This document shows positions 35,633 to 46,700 of a stretch of 64,000 bases of DNA, in pieces; positions within the stretch are counted from its first letter, which is position 1, and the number at the start of each line of letters is the position of its first letter. The translations under genes and the position numbers were made by a program. The DNA lies in assembly GCF_932276165.1 (NCBI RefSeq), contig NC_063988.1:6944001-7008000 (forward strand), in the 5' to 3' direction. The notes under the pieces were generated by a model. The model was not told the DNA's origin. It saw nothing but the letters and a program-made list of their open reading frames with translations, and made no database searches. Origin of the DNA: Plutella xylostella. Taxonomy: Eukaryota; Arthropoda; Insecta; Lepidoptera; Plutellidae.

Positions 35633-36554
35633 GTTACCTATGTTTCAATTTCTACTTTCTTATACTGAGCACGAAAATAGTGATTTCACTTCTTTGCACA
35701 CTTTAAATTATATTTATAAATTATTTTTATAAAAGAAATCTAAGTTCAATGATATCACGTACTCTTATGGCAAAGGTAAACATCGTGAGGAAACCTGCAC
35801 ATCTAGATTCCAGATTTTGTAGCCTATGTGAATTACATTATTCTATTATTCGTAAAAAGCAATACCGTTAGCAACCTATAACGGTAGTAAATTAAAATAT
35901 ATGGGCTACAAAAATTGTCTTTGACTCATAAACCTGTTTTATACGGACCAGTAGAATTTTAATTTATTCTGATTACATATTATTTTATTTTTATAGATTA
36001 TTATTAACAGACTGCAAAATTTACAAAAGTAAGTATCATTTACATTACATTAATGAGTACTTGCCCCTAAATCATTCAATACATGAGTACAAATTGTACT
36101 TACCCGATTTTTCGGGAAAATTGGTTTTGTAATGGCAACCCTACGCACCCACACATTCTCATGTCGCCGCCATTGCTGTGCGTCAATGTTTAGTTCGCGA
36201 GATTCCTTCCGTCTTTTTTTCTACTTCCATGGTGCTCAATATATTCTCCCCACGCATCCGGCCGTGTGCGTGAATTCACCGCCGTGGCGCAGGTCCCTCA
36301 TCGTGCAGACAGAATGCCTGGAATCCCAGTCAATAAAGCTGCCTAAACGAATGCCTGCGCCCTAGGCTGAATACGGGTACCCTGTGCTCTTAAAGAACAT
36401 ATGTACTATAGGTATGTACGTCTATTAAAATTACAGGAAACCTTTTTCGTTTACGTAAATTGCAAAACGTGTACTAGATATACTGTAGTAGACGTACAGG
36501 GTCATTAGTATATAGTCATCGTAGCTGTTGTAAGGCGGACCCTAGACCTACAAT

Positions 36555-36892
36555 CATCATCATCAGCCAATAATCATCCACTGCTGGACATAGGCCTCCC
36601 CCAAGGAGCGCCACAACACTCGGTCCTCGGCCTTCCTCATCCAACCACTACCCGCCACCCGCCTGAGGTCGTCAGTCCAGCGGGCAGGAGGGCGTACCAC
36701 ACTGCGTTTGCCTGTTCGTGGTCTCCACTCGAGAACTCGTCTACCCCAACGGTTATCGGTTCTTCGGCAGATATGACCAGCCCACTGCCACTTCAGCTTG
36801 CATATTTTGACAGCTATGTCGGTAACCTTAGTCCTCTGACGGATAACCTCATTTCTGATACGATCCATCAGAGAAACCCCAAGCATAGCCTG
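36555..36892 (-). mobile_element. RTE-type LINE, 5'-truncated insertion
   Basis: A perfect 12-bp duplication TAGACCTACAAT (36543-36554, 36893-36904) flanks it. The minus strand encodes about 110 residues of a reverse transcriptase C-terminus: AMLGVSLMDRIRNEVIRQRT, KLKWQWAGHICRRTDNRWGR, PPARWTDDLRRVAGSGWMRK, ending EAYVQQWMIIG and a stop, then a GATGATGAT tail. The open frame upstream of AMLG belongs to flanking DNA. Catalytic YxDD domain absent. Confidence 0.85.
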
Positions 36893-36987
36893 TAGACCTA
36901 CAATAATATTATCCAATATGTTGATTGTGCAATAAGATGGAATTGCGTTTTGAATCCAAATGACGTTTGCGCAATCTTCAATATGAA

Positions 36988-37050
36988 CCCTAGACGATGA
37001 ATTATATTGCACAATTTTCAATATTGCGCAATATAATTGATCGTCTAGGG
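36988..37050. repeat. Hairpin, probable MITE end
   Basis: 'ccctagacgatgaattatat' 'tgcacaa' faces 'ttgcgcaatataattgatcg' 'tctaggg'. The outer flank of the LINE at 36533 ('ggaccctagacctacaat') resembles the inverse of the 37050 end ('ggcacccctagacgatcaat'). The LINE may therefore have inserted into a ~170-bp MITE spanning about 36533-37056. Confidence 0.55.
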
Positions 37051-40000
37051 GTGCCTAAAACCACTCATTTTAAATTAAGTAATGTTAAAAAGTCAAAATT
37101 TATTGTGAAAAAAAACTTTATGATTGGATGCGTAGAACTTATTTTCTATATTTTCATTTAAGTACCTACATATAAGTTGAAGAATCGGCCCCATTGTCAT
37201 TTGTCTTTCCCGAAGTTTATCATCGATTTCGAACACAGTAGACTCTATCAAATAGCAAATTCAATATACTTAAATCAGAGCTTACCATCTGACGAAATAA
37301 ATAATGAAGTGATTTAAGTACATTAGGTAACTAAGTAGATTGATGATATTACTTAACCTAAATATCCATCAATCTGGTAAAACCTTACCTAACTATTTTT
37401 AGAAAGAGAGGTTTCCAATATTAGCTTACGTTACTTGGCGTGATTGAAAATGCTACCTATTTATAATACCTGTACATAGACAGGTATCTAAATGGAGGTT
37501 TCCATCGGGGTTAAAATATTTTTAATCTAGGTATAGTCATCAAAAAAGCCACCCCCAGTACAAGCAGCTTGATAAGACTCATATCATAGATGGGAGATAG
37601 ATGAATCACATTATATTTTATAGTCCCAAACAAACAATGAGTTACTGATTGATTAGTATTTTTTCATTTCATCCGTCACGTCAGTTGGCGGTGGAGGTTA
37701 TACAAATATCTTTTTCTGATTTTACATGAAGAAAATTCTAGCAATAGGTAACCTCTACAGGTAAAACAGTACCCTCAATAACAGTAGGATTGCTGTAGAA
37801 ATGTTTCAATATTTTCAGTATAAATAATATGATTGGGCGGATCCAAAACAATTTTCCTTTTTTCGGGCAAAGCAAAATTGTTTCATATTTTTGTATAAAA
37901 AATACACGTGATACAGCCCCGAGGCTCGGTTCCGGGAATAAATCACATAACAATACATAATGCTCTATTATTTTTGTATAAAATGTAAGATCATAGGAGT
38001 AATCATCCTTATGTACTTATACGTTATTTTATTAAAAATAATTAGTTCAATCATGTTGGGGTCATGGGAATGCATAGAGGCATAGGCCTCTTCCAAACCA
38101 CGCCACTGGATGAAATCTATAGCTTCCCGCATCCAATTTGACATTATCAAAATATAGAATTACGAATCGTTACTAAACAGCCTATTTGGAATTTTTCATT
38201 ACACTGCTACTGAGGTACTAAGACACGATTGGAAATAACTGAACAACTAAACAATGTACTTATATAGCATACTTCCTTGAGTGAAATGTCCAGCAATTCA
38301 GGTAGCGGTTTTGTTGATAGAACTAAGGAAAAGTGGCCTTATTTATTGACTCTTATGGGTTCCATTAAAAGTTTTTGTCCCTAAGAGCAGTTGTCTCGTA
38401 ACTTTCGTTCAGAGTAATTTTTTCACGAAATTGTTTACTTCGTAACATGTTTCTTGTTTTTCTATTGCACAGCCCCAAAATATATGTACAGGTTGTTGTA
38501 AAATTTAATAGGTACTTAATTACTGAAAACTAAATTACGGAGCATCATTCCAACAGATCCATCAATTTATTTATGAAAAAAAGTTATGTAAATAAAAGAA
38601 AACAGAGGAAAAAAAACTTGCAACTACTTACACATATGTAAGTACTTAAATCCGTACTTTGCCCATACGTGGTAATGGATAAACCTTGTACTTGGGACTA
38701 TACTTTTCACTGGGGACACACGTGTTAACGGATACTTGTTCAAGAAATATTCTATGGCAAAGAGATTCCTAACTGATATTGAATATTTATACATATACAG
38801 AGTGTCCCGTTAGTGAACGTCATGCCGGCAGGAGGTGATTATTTATAAGCTGTTTAGTCATTTTAAACAGCTTTTGTTCCTGTTTTTTTTATTCGCTTTT
38901 TTTGTTCTTCTTACAAATTGTGTTGATCGTGTAACTTCCTAGTATGAAGTATATTTTTTTAGGAATCCATTTGTAAAGGCTGATAAATGAAAGCCATTAA
39001 AATACGATAAAATAAGGGTATTAGCAGGTGGACTACTCAAAATATTTAATAGATTATAGAAGAAGTCTGAACAGATCATGGAAAGAAACAACTATCGTGG
39101 CATGTTTATATGATCAGCTGAGAATGCTTGAAGCAGGCTCGTTGTTTGATAAGGCTTTCATCTCTAGGCTCTTGAGATCTAGGGCTTTAGTAGCGGTGTG
39201 CCCTTAAATAATCGTCGATTATAATAATTTTCCTACAAGACTGGCTGTGAGGGTTAAGAAAACAATGAGAAGATTCTTTAGGTTTTCATAATACAGAAGA
39301 ATTAAAGTCGTAGTGGCGACAGATAAGACCTCGGCATTGAATGAAGGATAGAGGGTGACATGATTTCGCTTAAAGGAGAATGGCCATTTCTCTATGGCGC
39401 CATGACCCGCCAGAGCAGCCATTGGTGAAAAATATACTGATGTGTAGCCCATGACTACAGCATATCCTGGTGTTAACTTTATTATTATGAGGCATGGGAG
39501 AACGAAGGTAGGTAGGTACTAAAAGATCGAGTCTTTGTACTGTACTAGATTTTCCCTCAAGCATTTTTTTTAAAGTGGTTTAGATTTTTTTAAATATTTT
39601 TGCCTCATTTAGAACACTTTTATCACTGAATAAAAATAGGTTTGGTTAGTGGCTGCAAAGCGGGTCAGATTTGCCCATTCTATTTTACCCACTTAAAGCC
39701 AAAATTCTAAAGGTCCCTAATTAATAAACACCAAAGTTGTGTATTATAGGGTCTACCAAAAGGGGCGAATGTTCAATCAACACAATAGAGGTTTAGCATC
39801 CTCATTCGTTTTTATCGCCGACCCCTATTTATAATAATTTCAGGAGAGTTAACGTCGCATACAGCTTAAGTGGCAGCCCTGGCTGTCTCGTTGGTTACAA
39901 ATTCAGAAGCTACCCCCATTTATTATTCATAGTAGGTGAAGGGCACACGAACCGGCAGAAACAGTCACAGTGCACGAATTATTCAGTCGTCACGACTCGC

Positions 40001-40934
40001 GGAATGTACGTAAATTAGCTCCGTCCCTGTCTGGCTGAAAAGAAAATACGAGACAGAGATAATAAAGAATTTTCGGCACGATAATACAACGTTCAACTTT
40101 CACTCTTTGAGTCTGCTTTACGTACGGCTAAACTGGTGCCTTAAACATTTTGATACTCAAAGCAGTTACTTAAGTGTTTACTTGAAGTGTAAATTTAATT
40201 TATCAATAAATGATTGAAATTGAACTTCCTGAAATGTAAATATGTACTTGAAAATTTCTTACCCTTAATACAGCATAACGAACCACAGGGTGTTGTATAA
40301 CTTACCTGTAAAAAAATATATTGCTTAGTAGGTACCCTACATCCGGCATAAAAAAACAAGAAAATTAGAAGCATGTAAGTAATGTTTCACAAAATCGGAG
40401 TTAGTTAAGAAATTATACAACATTAACTTATTAAAAGTTGCTTGTTGGGTTCGGCCAAATCTCCGAGGATATTAAATGGTTCTTACATAGTAAAAATGTT
40501 CATTCAAAATGCGAAGCCGCAGAAGTAAAACTTTAGACAGATGGCTGTCAAAACTTCCCAAGCATCTATCATGGCCGGATAACTTCAGTATAATTAATTC
40601 AGCCCGAGTAAAACGCTGCGTGTAGATTAAATCCTACTATTCTAAGAATCCTTATCCTGCAATTAAACTTGTGTAAATTACTTGTGAACAAGAATTAACT
40701 GAAAGAATTTGGCTTCAGCAACAGCTAGCGGATTAGGTCTAGGTGGGTATCCAAGGACGTTTGTAGTCATGAGAAAAATATACATATGTATATTCATAAA
40801 CATAATACACCTACGAGCAATGAAAAAGTTACAGTGATTAATCCAGTTACTCAGTCTTTAATATTGAAGTTCATTTAACAGCGCATCAGAATATTACAAA
40901 CTGAAAACGTTATATATTATTTAAATGAAATGTT
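37051..40934. other. Mostly unassigned; minor repeat traces
   Basis: A stretch at 38795-38850 ('tacagagtgtcccgttagtg') resembles the end of a known style of insect MITE, but its partner end is missing. Otherwise AT-rich, with short frames lacking motifs. Confidence 0.4.
38045..38145 (-). pseudogene. RTE-type LINE C-terminal remnant
   Basis: The minus strand reads WMREAIDFIQWRGLEEAYAS, aligning with WMRKAEDRVLWRSLGEAYVQ of the copy at 36555-36892. Very short and diverged. Confidence 0.6.
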
Positions 40935-41505
40935 AAAACCGGCCAAGTGCGAGTCGGGCTCGCGCACAAAGGGTTCCGTAGCAGCAAATATAATAAACTT
41001 TAAATCAACCTATCTCAAAAACTATAAGAGATACTTTGATCAAACCAAAAATCGTTGAAAGAGTTAATTAGCATGCATCACCTCTATTTTTTTTAGAATT
41101 TTATACCCCGTAGTTATAAAAATAGAGGGGGGGGGACATACTTTTTACGACTTTGAGAGCTGATATCTCAAAAACCGTTCACTTTAAGAAAAATGTTTTT
41201 TAGAAAACTTTATATCATTTTAAAAGACCTTTCCATTGATACCCCACACGGGTATGTACATCGAAAAAAAAAATTTCATCCCTCAGTTACATGTATGGGG
41301 GGCCCCACCCCCAATTCTTTTTTTTACTATTTAGTGTCATATTTTTGTAGCGGTTCATACAACACATATTCCCATCAAATTTCATCACTGTAGTACTTAT
41401 AGTTTCCGAGTAAATCGGCTGTGACAGACGGACAGACGGACAGACGGACATGACGAAACTATAAGGGTTCCGTTTTTGCCATTTTGGCTACGGAACCCTA
41501 AAAAG
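40935..41505 (+). repeat. Lepidopteran 'ggccaagtgcgagtcgg' repeat
   Basis: Begins 'accggccaagtgcgagtcgg' 'gctcgcgcac', then 'gggttccgtag', and ends 'gacagacggacagacggaca' ... 'ggctacggaaccct'. The 12-bp 'agggttccgtag' near the start and 'ctacggaaccct' near the end are inverted. I know this sequence as a very common lepidopteran repeat, but its class is not settled by what I see. It contains a small (GACG/GACA)n tract and no protein domain. Confidence 0.7.
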
Positions 41506-41523
41506 GGTTCATTTGTTCTCAAT

Positions 41524-41643
41524 AGCCGGATCCCCACCAGACGATCCAACGCGATCCGATCGCGCGATCCAAGGAATTTTATATACTAAACTTCTTGGAT
41601 CGGGCGATCGGATTGCGTTGGATGGTTTGGTGGAGATCCGGCT
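41524..41643. mobile_element. Hairpin MITE
   Basis: Almost the whole 120 bp is a stem: 'agccggatccccaccagacg' ... 'gatccaag' against 'cttggatc' ... 'ggtttggtggagatccggct'. AAT directly flanks both sides (41521-41523, 41644-41646). GC-rich and dense in GATC motifs. Confidence 0.75.
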
Positions 41644-41844
41644 AATTAGGTATAAGTTGACATTTAGTAAGTGGAACCTTTTCATTGCTCGTGGGTGTAC
41701 AACATAAAACCTATCGATTTGCGAAAGAAAAAGTATATAAATTTTCCTTAGAAACTGTACCCCGGAGTCCCTTTCGTAGTTCGTTCGTTTGATTTCTGCG
41801 AGCGGCAACATCCAAGTGCTCTCCAGAAAGTTATTAATTATAAA

Positions 41845-42047
41845 ACTAGCTATTTCCGCGAGCTTAAAAAGCTTTCCTTTGGGAATTCCGGGATAAAAAG
41901 TAGCCTATGTTCTTTCTCAGGGTCTAGACTACTCTAGACCATATGTATACCAAATTTCATTCAAATCCGTTCAGTAGTTTTGGCGTGAAGAGTAACAGAC
42001 AGACAGACAGACACAGTTACTTTCGCATTTATAATATTAGTTAGGAT
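41845..42047 (+). repeat. Lepidopteran retroposon
   Basis: 'ctagctatttccgcgagctt', 'ggaattccgggataaaaagt', 'ccgttcagtagttttggcgt', 'agacagacacagttactttc', 'atttataatattagttagga'. Same family as 26748-26935. Confidence 0.75.
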
Positions 42048-42078
42048 GAACATGTTACAGGAATAATACCTAAAAAGT

Positions 42079-42345
42079 TTGGAATTCACTAAATTGCCTT
42101 GGGAGACCTGGAAGTCTTTAAACCGACTTCGAACACAGGTCGGTCGTAGTAAGGACAATATGGCTAGGTGGGGATTCACGGATGCACAAAATCTGAACTG
42201 CTTGTGTGAAGCGCCACAAACTATGGTGCACCTCACTTCATGCCCCGCGTGTCCCTACACCTGTACGCGGGAAGACCTCATGACCGCTACCAGCGGTGCA
42301 GTATCAGTGGCCCAGTTCTGGGCATGTATTATTTAGCGACTTTGT
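42079..42345 (+). pseudogene. Non-LTR retrotransposon ORF2 C-terminus
   Basis: Reads PWETWKSLNRLRTQVGRSKD, ARWGF, then LNCLCEAPQTMVHLTSCPAC and TREDLMTA, stop at 42334-42336. The 'W..LNR.R..VGR.K..M..WG' lead and a C-x-C-x7-H-x4-C cluster are the usual end of Jockey/R1-like LINE polyproteins. No upstream reverse transcriptase and no ATG start; 5'-truncated. Another copy is at 32757-32918 (minus). Confidence 0.75.
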
Positions 42346-43473
42346 TGGTTTGTCGTCGACACGATAAGAAGAAGACTGAATGCTTGGCTTTCGAATTTAT
42401 AGTTGTATCACCGTAGTGGACATAGAGACTACCGATTATATATACACTATAATGTCTAAACTTGTCTCTTTTCTTTCTTTCTATTTATTACCTACATATT
42501 TCTTTATCTGTTGGAACCCTTTTTCTAAATACATATAGCAAAGAGCCCCCGAACGGGGTTTGGGTTAACTTAATTTAATTTCAATTTCAATATTTCTGTA
42601 AACACTGTATCGTAAATGTATGATTATTGTTATGAATAACTATTTATTATGAACTACTATGAGTTTTTAACAATTATATTATTATTGAAATTAATTCTTT
42701 GAGGAACGTATCAAATATTGTATTTAGTAATTAAGAATTGTGTTATTTAAGGTTTACTGCTGTGATTTTCCCATAAATAAAAAAAATAAAACTTGAATAT
42801 AGACGTTCAATAAAGATTATTATTAAAAAAAAATATGAGTAGGTATTTAGTATGCACTCACGACTGTAATCCCCGAATAGGTAGTCAGAGGCGGCTCACA
42901 AGCGAGCGACCCACTTTTCGCAGCACATTTGTACTCACGTGATAGGATGCGAACCATATCGCCGTTTTGGAATAAGTACAATAATGGTATTTAGAATACT
43001 TTCTCAAATCTTTATTCAGTAAACAATATAAATTAACGTTATTTATTTTTCTAGAAATCATTGATACGAGTACCTACGTACCTATATCAAGAAGTAATGA
43101 TTAAAGACCAAATCAAACAATGTGGGATGTGAATATATTCAAATATAATAAGGTGTACTAACCTATTTCAGTTGAAACGTATTTTTTTCAAATCAATGCA
43201 ATTAACGTTATTCCATTCCATTCAGTTATATTAATTCGGTCTACGTGGCTTGTATTCACAGTTCAGTATTGGATAATAATATTTTTGTGTCTCCAATGAT
43301 CAATTGACGGCCGTCATAGAAAAGTTATTTATGATAACCTACTTTAAATAAAATGGCAAAAATATTGTAATAGATCTATTGGCATCCGCGGCGTCGGTCG
43401 ATCACAAAGTGTTTTTATTTCTCATCTAAGGAATCATCCCCAGTTTATCTATAATGAATAGTAATTGTAAGAT
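42346..43473. other. No gene; LINE 3'-UTR-like sequence
   Basis: AT-rich, with 'aataaaaaaaataaaacttg' at about 42776, plausibly the poly(A) end of the LINE above. 42860-42960 is an inverted relative of 32395-32460. The TTGTAAGAT at 43465-43473 is the left direct repeat of the next element. Confidence 0.45.
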
Positions 43474-43705
43474 ACCTGCGTGAAGTTAGCAGCCTAAAGT
43501 TAGCAGCCTTTGAATAGCCGACCAAATTAAGATGGTCACTTCAGTCATTGCATACTTTATCAATTGAAACACGTAAAAAGCCCCAAAAACATTGGAATAA
43601 CCATGCTAGGTATTCATATAAACACTATTATATGTTCTAAAATAAATAAATACAAAAAAATACGACGTTTACTTACTGACGCCCTTGTTGGTTAATGGAT
43701 ATTTT
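43474..43705 (+). repeat. Left terminal inverted repeat of satellite element
   Basis: Starts with two near-adjacent copies of AAGTTAGCAGCCT (about 43483 and 43496). Differs from the right arm by only scattered bases (for example 'ataaccatgc' versus 'ataataatgc'). Confidence 0.85.
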
Positions 43706-46700
43706 GTATGGGGGCACCAAGATGCCATAGACCTGCCAGCATCTCACCTGGTTTATTATGTGTGTTGACTCATTATAAAACACTGACAGAAGTTTCATCA
43801 ACATTGAAACGGTATAGCAGGTGTCCAGGAGCCACTTTCTGACAGATTTTGGGTAAAAATTGACAATATTTCACGAATAATCAAGTTTGCAGGTGGAACC
43901 TGAAGAAAATCAGCTGCAAATGATAGTTCATATGAAAGGTATTATTAATACCTAGAAACGGTTTTCAGAAATTTCAGATTAAATGACTTTTGGTGAATAT
44001 TCAAGGGGAAGATCAGAAAATAAAAGTTAGCAGCCCAAGATTACCATTTTGTATGGGGGCACCAAGATGCCACAGACCTGCCAGCATCTCACCTAGTTAA
44101 TTATGTGTGTTGACTCATTATAAAACACTGACAGAAGTTTCATCAACATTGAAACGGTATAGCAGGTGTCCAGGAGCCACTTTCTGACAGATTTTGGGTA
44201 AAAATTGACAATATTTCACGAATAATCAAGTTTGCAGGTGGAACCTGAAGAAAATCAGCTGCAAATGATAGTTCATATGAAAGGTATTATTAATACCTAG
44301 AAACGGTTTTCAGCAATTTCAGATTAAATGACTTTTGGTGAATATTCAAGGGGAAGATCAGAAAATAAAAGTTAGCAGCCCAAGATTACCATTTTGTATG
44401 GGGGCACCAAGATGCCACAGACCTGCCAGCATCTCACCTAGTTAATTATGTGTGTTGACTCATTATAAAACACTGACAGAAGTTTCATCAACATTGAAAC
44501 GGTATAGCAGGTGTCCAGGAGCCACTTTCTGACAGATTTTGGGTAAAAATTGACAATATTTCACGAATAATCAAGTTTGCAGGTGGAACCTGAAGAAAAT
44601 CAGCTGCAAATGATGGTTCATATGAAAGGTATTATTAATACCTAGAAACGGTTTTCAGCAATTTCAGATTAAATGACTTTTGGTGAATATCCAAGGGGAA
44701 GATCAGAAAATAAAAGTTAGCAGCCCAAGATTACCATTTTGTATGGGGGCACCAAGTTGCCATAGACCTGCCAGCATCTCACATGGTTTATTATGTGTGT
44801 TGACTCATAATAAAACACTGACAGAAGTTTCATCAACATTAAAACGGTATAACAGGTGTCCAGGAGCCACTTTCTGACAGATTTTGGGTAAAAATTGACA
44901 ATATTTCACGAATAATCAAGTTTGCAGGTGGAACCTGAAGAAAATCAGCTGCAAATGATAGTTCATATGAAAGGTATTATTAATACCTAGAAACAGTTTT
45001 CAGCAATTTCAGATTAAATGACTTTTGGTGAATATTCAAGGGGAAGATCAGAAAATAAAAGTTAGCAGCCCAAGATTACCATTTTGTATGGGGGCACCAA
45101 GATGTCATAGACCTGCCAGCATCTCACCTGGTTTATTATGTGTGTTGACTCATTATAAAACACTGAAAGAAGTTTCATCAACATTGAAACGGTATAGCAG
45201 GTGTGCAGGAGCCACTTTCTGACAGATTTTGGGTAAAAATTTACAATATTTCACGAATAATCAAGTTTGCAGGTGGAACCTGAAGAAAATCAGCTGCAAA
45301 TGATAGTTCATATGAAAGGTATTATTAATACCTAGAAACGGTTTTCAGCAATTTCAGATTAAATGACTTTTGGTGAATATTCAAGGGGAAGATCAGAAAA
45401 TAAAAGTTAGCAGCCCAAGATTACCATTTTGTATGGGGGCACCAAGATGTCATAGACCTGCCAGCATCTCACCTGGTTTATTATGTGTGTTGACTCATTA
45501 TAAAACACTGAAAGAAGTTTCATCAACATTGAAACGGTATAGCAGGTGTCCAGGAGCCACTTTCTGACAGATTTTGGGTAAAAATTGACAATATTTCACG
45601 AATAATCAAGTTTGCAGGTGGAACCTGAAGAAAATCAGCTGCAAATGATAGTTCATATGAACGGTATTATTAATACCTAGAAACGGTTTTCAGCAAATTC
45701 AGATTAAATGACTTTTGGTGAATATTCAAGGGGAAGATCAGAAAATAAAAGTTAGCAGCCCAAGATTACCATTTTGTATGGGGGCACCAAGATGTCACAG
45801 ACCTGCCAGCATCTTACCTGGTTTATTATGTGTGTTGACTCATTATAAAACACTGAAAGAAGTTTCATCAACATTGAAACGGTATAGCAGGTGTCCAGGA
45901 GCCACTTACTGACAGATTTTGGGTAAAAATTGACAATATTTCACGAATAATCAAGTTTGCAGGTGGAACCTGAAGAAAATCAGCTGCAAATGATGGTTCA
46001 TATGAAAGGTATTATTAATACCTAGAAACGATTTTCAGCAATTTCAGATTAAATGACTTTTGGTGAATATTCAAGGGGAAGATCAGAAAATAAAAGTTAG
46101 CAGCCCAAGATTACCATTTTGTATGGGGGCACCAAGTTGCCATAGACCTGCCAGCATCTCACCTGGTTTATTATGTGTGTTGACTCATAATAAAACACTG
46201 ACAGAAGTTTCATCAACATTGAAACGGTATAGCAGGTGTCCAGGAGCCACTTTCTGACAGATTTTGGGTAAAAATTTACAATATTTCACGAATAATCAAG
46301 TTTGCAGGTGGAACCTGAAGAAAATCAGCTGCAAATGATAGTTCATATGAAAGGTATTATTAATACCTAGAAACAGTTTTCAGCAATTTCAGATTAAATG
46401 ACTTTTGGTGAATATTCAAGGGGAAGATCAGAAAATAAAAGTTAGCAGCCCAAGATTACCATTTTGTATGGGGGCACCAAGATGCCATAGACCTGCCAGC
46501 ATCTCACCTAGTTAATTATGTGTGTTGACTCATTATAAAATACTGACAGAAGATTCATCAACATTGAAACGGTATAGCAGGTGTCCAGGAGCCACTTTCT
46601 GACAGATTTTGGGTAAAAAATCACAATATTTCACGAATAATCAAGTTGGCAGGTGGAACCTGAAGAAAATCAGCTGCAAATGATAGTTCATATGAAAGGT

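Larger units (their letters stand above)
34954..36231 (+). mobile_element. P-element-like transposon with THAP remnant
   Basis: Left end CATGGAAGTAGAAAAAAAGA, then 'cggaaggaatctcgcgaact'; the right end is the exact inverse over about 43 bp. An 8-bp duplication GTGCTCAA lies on both sides (34946-34953, 36232-36239). A CA-start inverted repeat, 8-bp duplication and an internal THAP domain are the marks of the P superfamily. At 1278 bp it lacks almost all of the transposase. Subterminal direct repeats are present on both sides ('cacccacacattc' and 'gccgccatt'). A SINE body fragment sits at 35757-35820. Confidence 0.85.

Noticed and set aside
36893..37021. N-terminal 40 residues of the 152-codon minus ORF as LINE protein
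   Set aside because: This part lies outside the LINE's target duplication and is flanking DNA that happens to be open.
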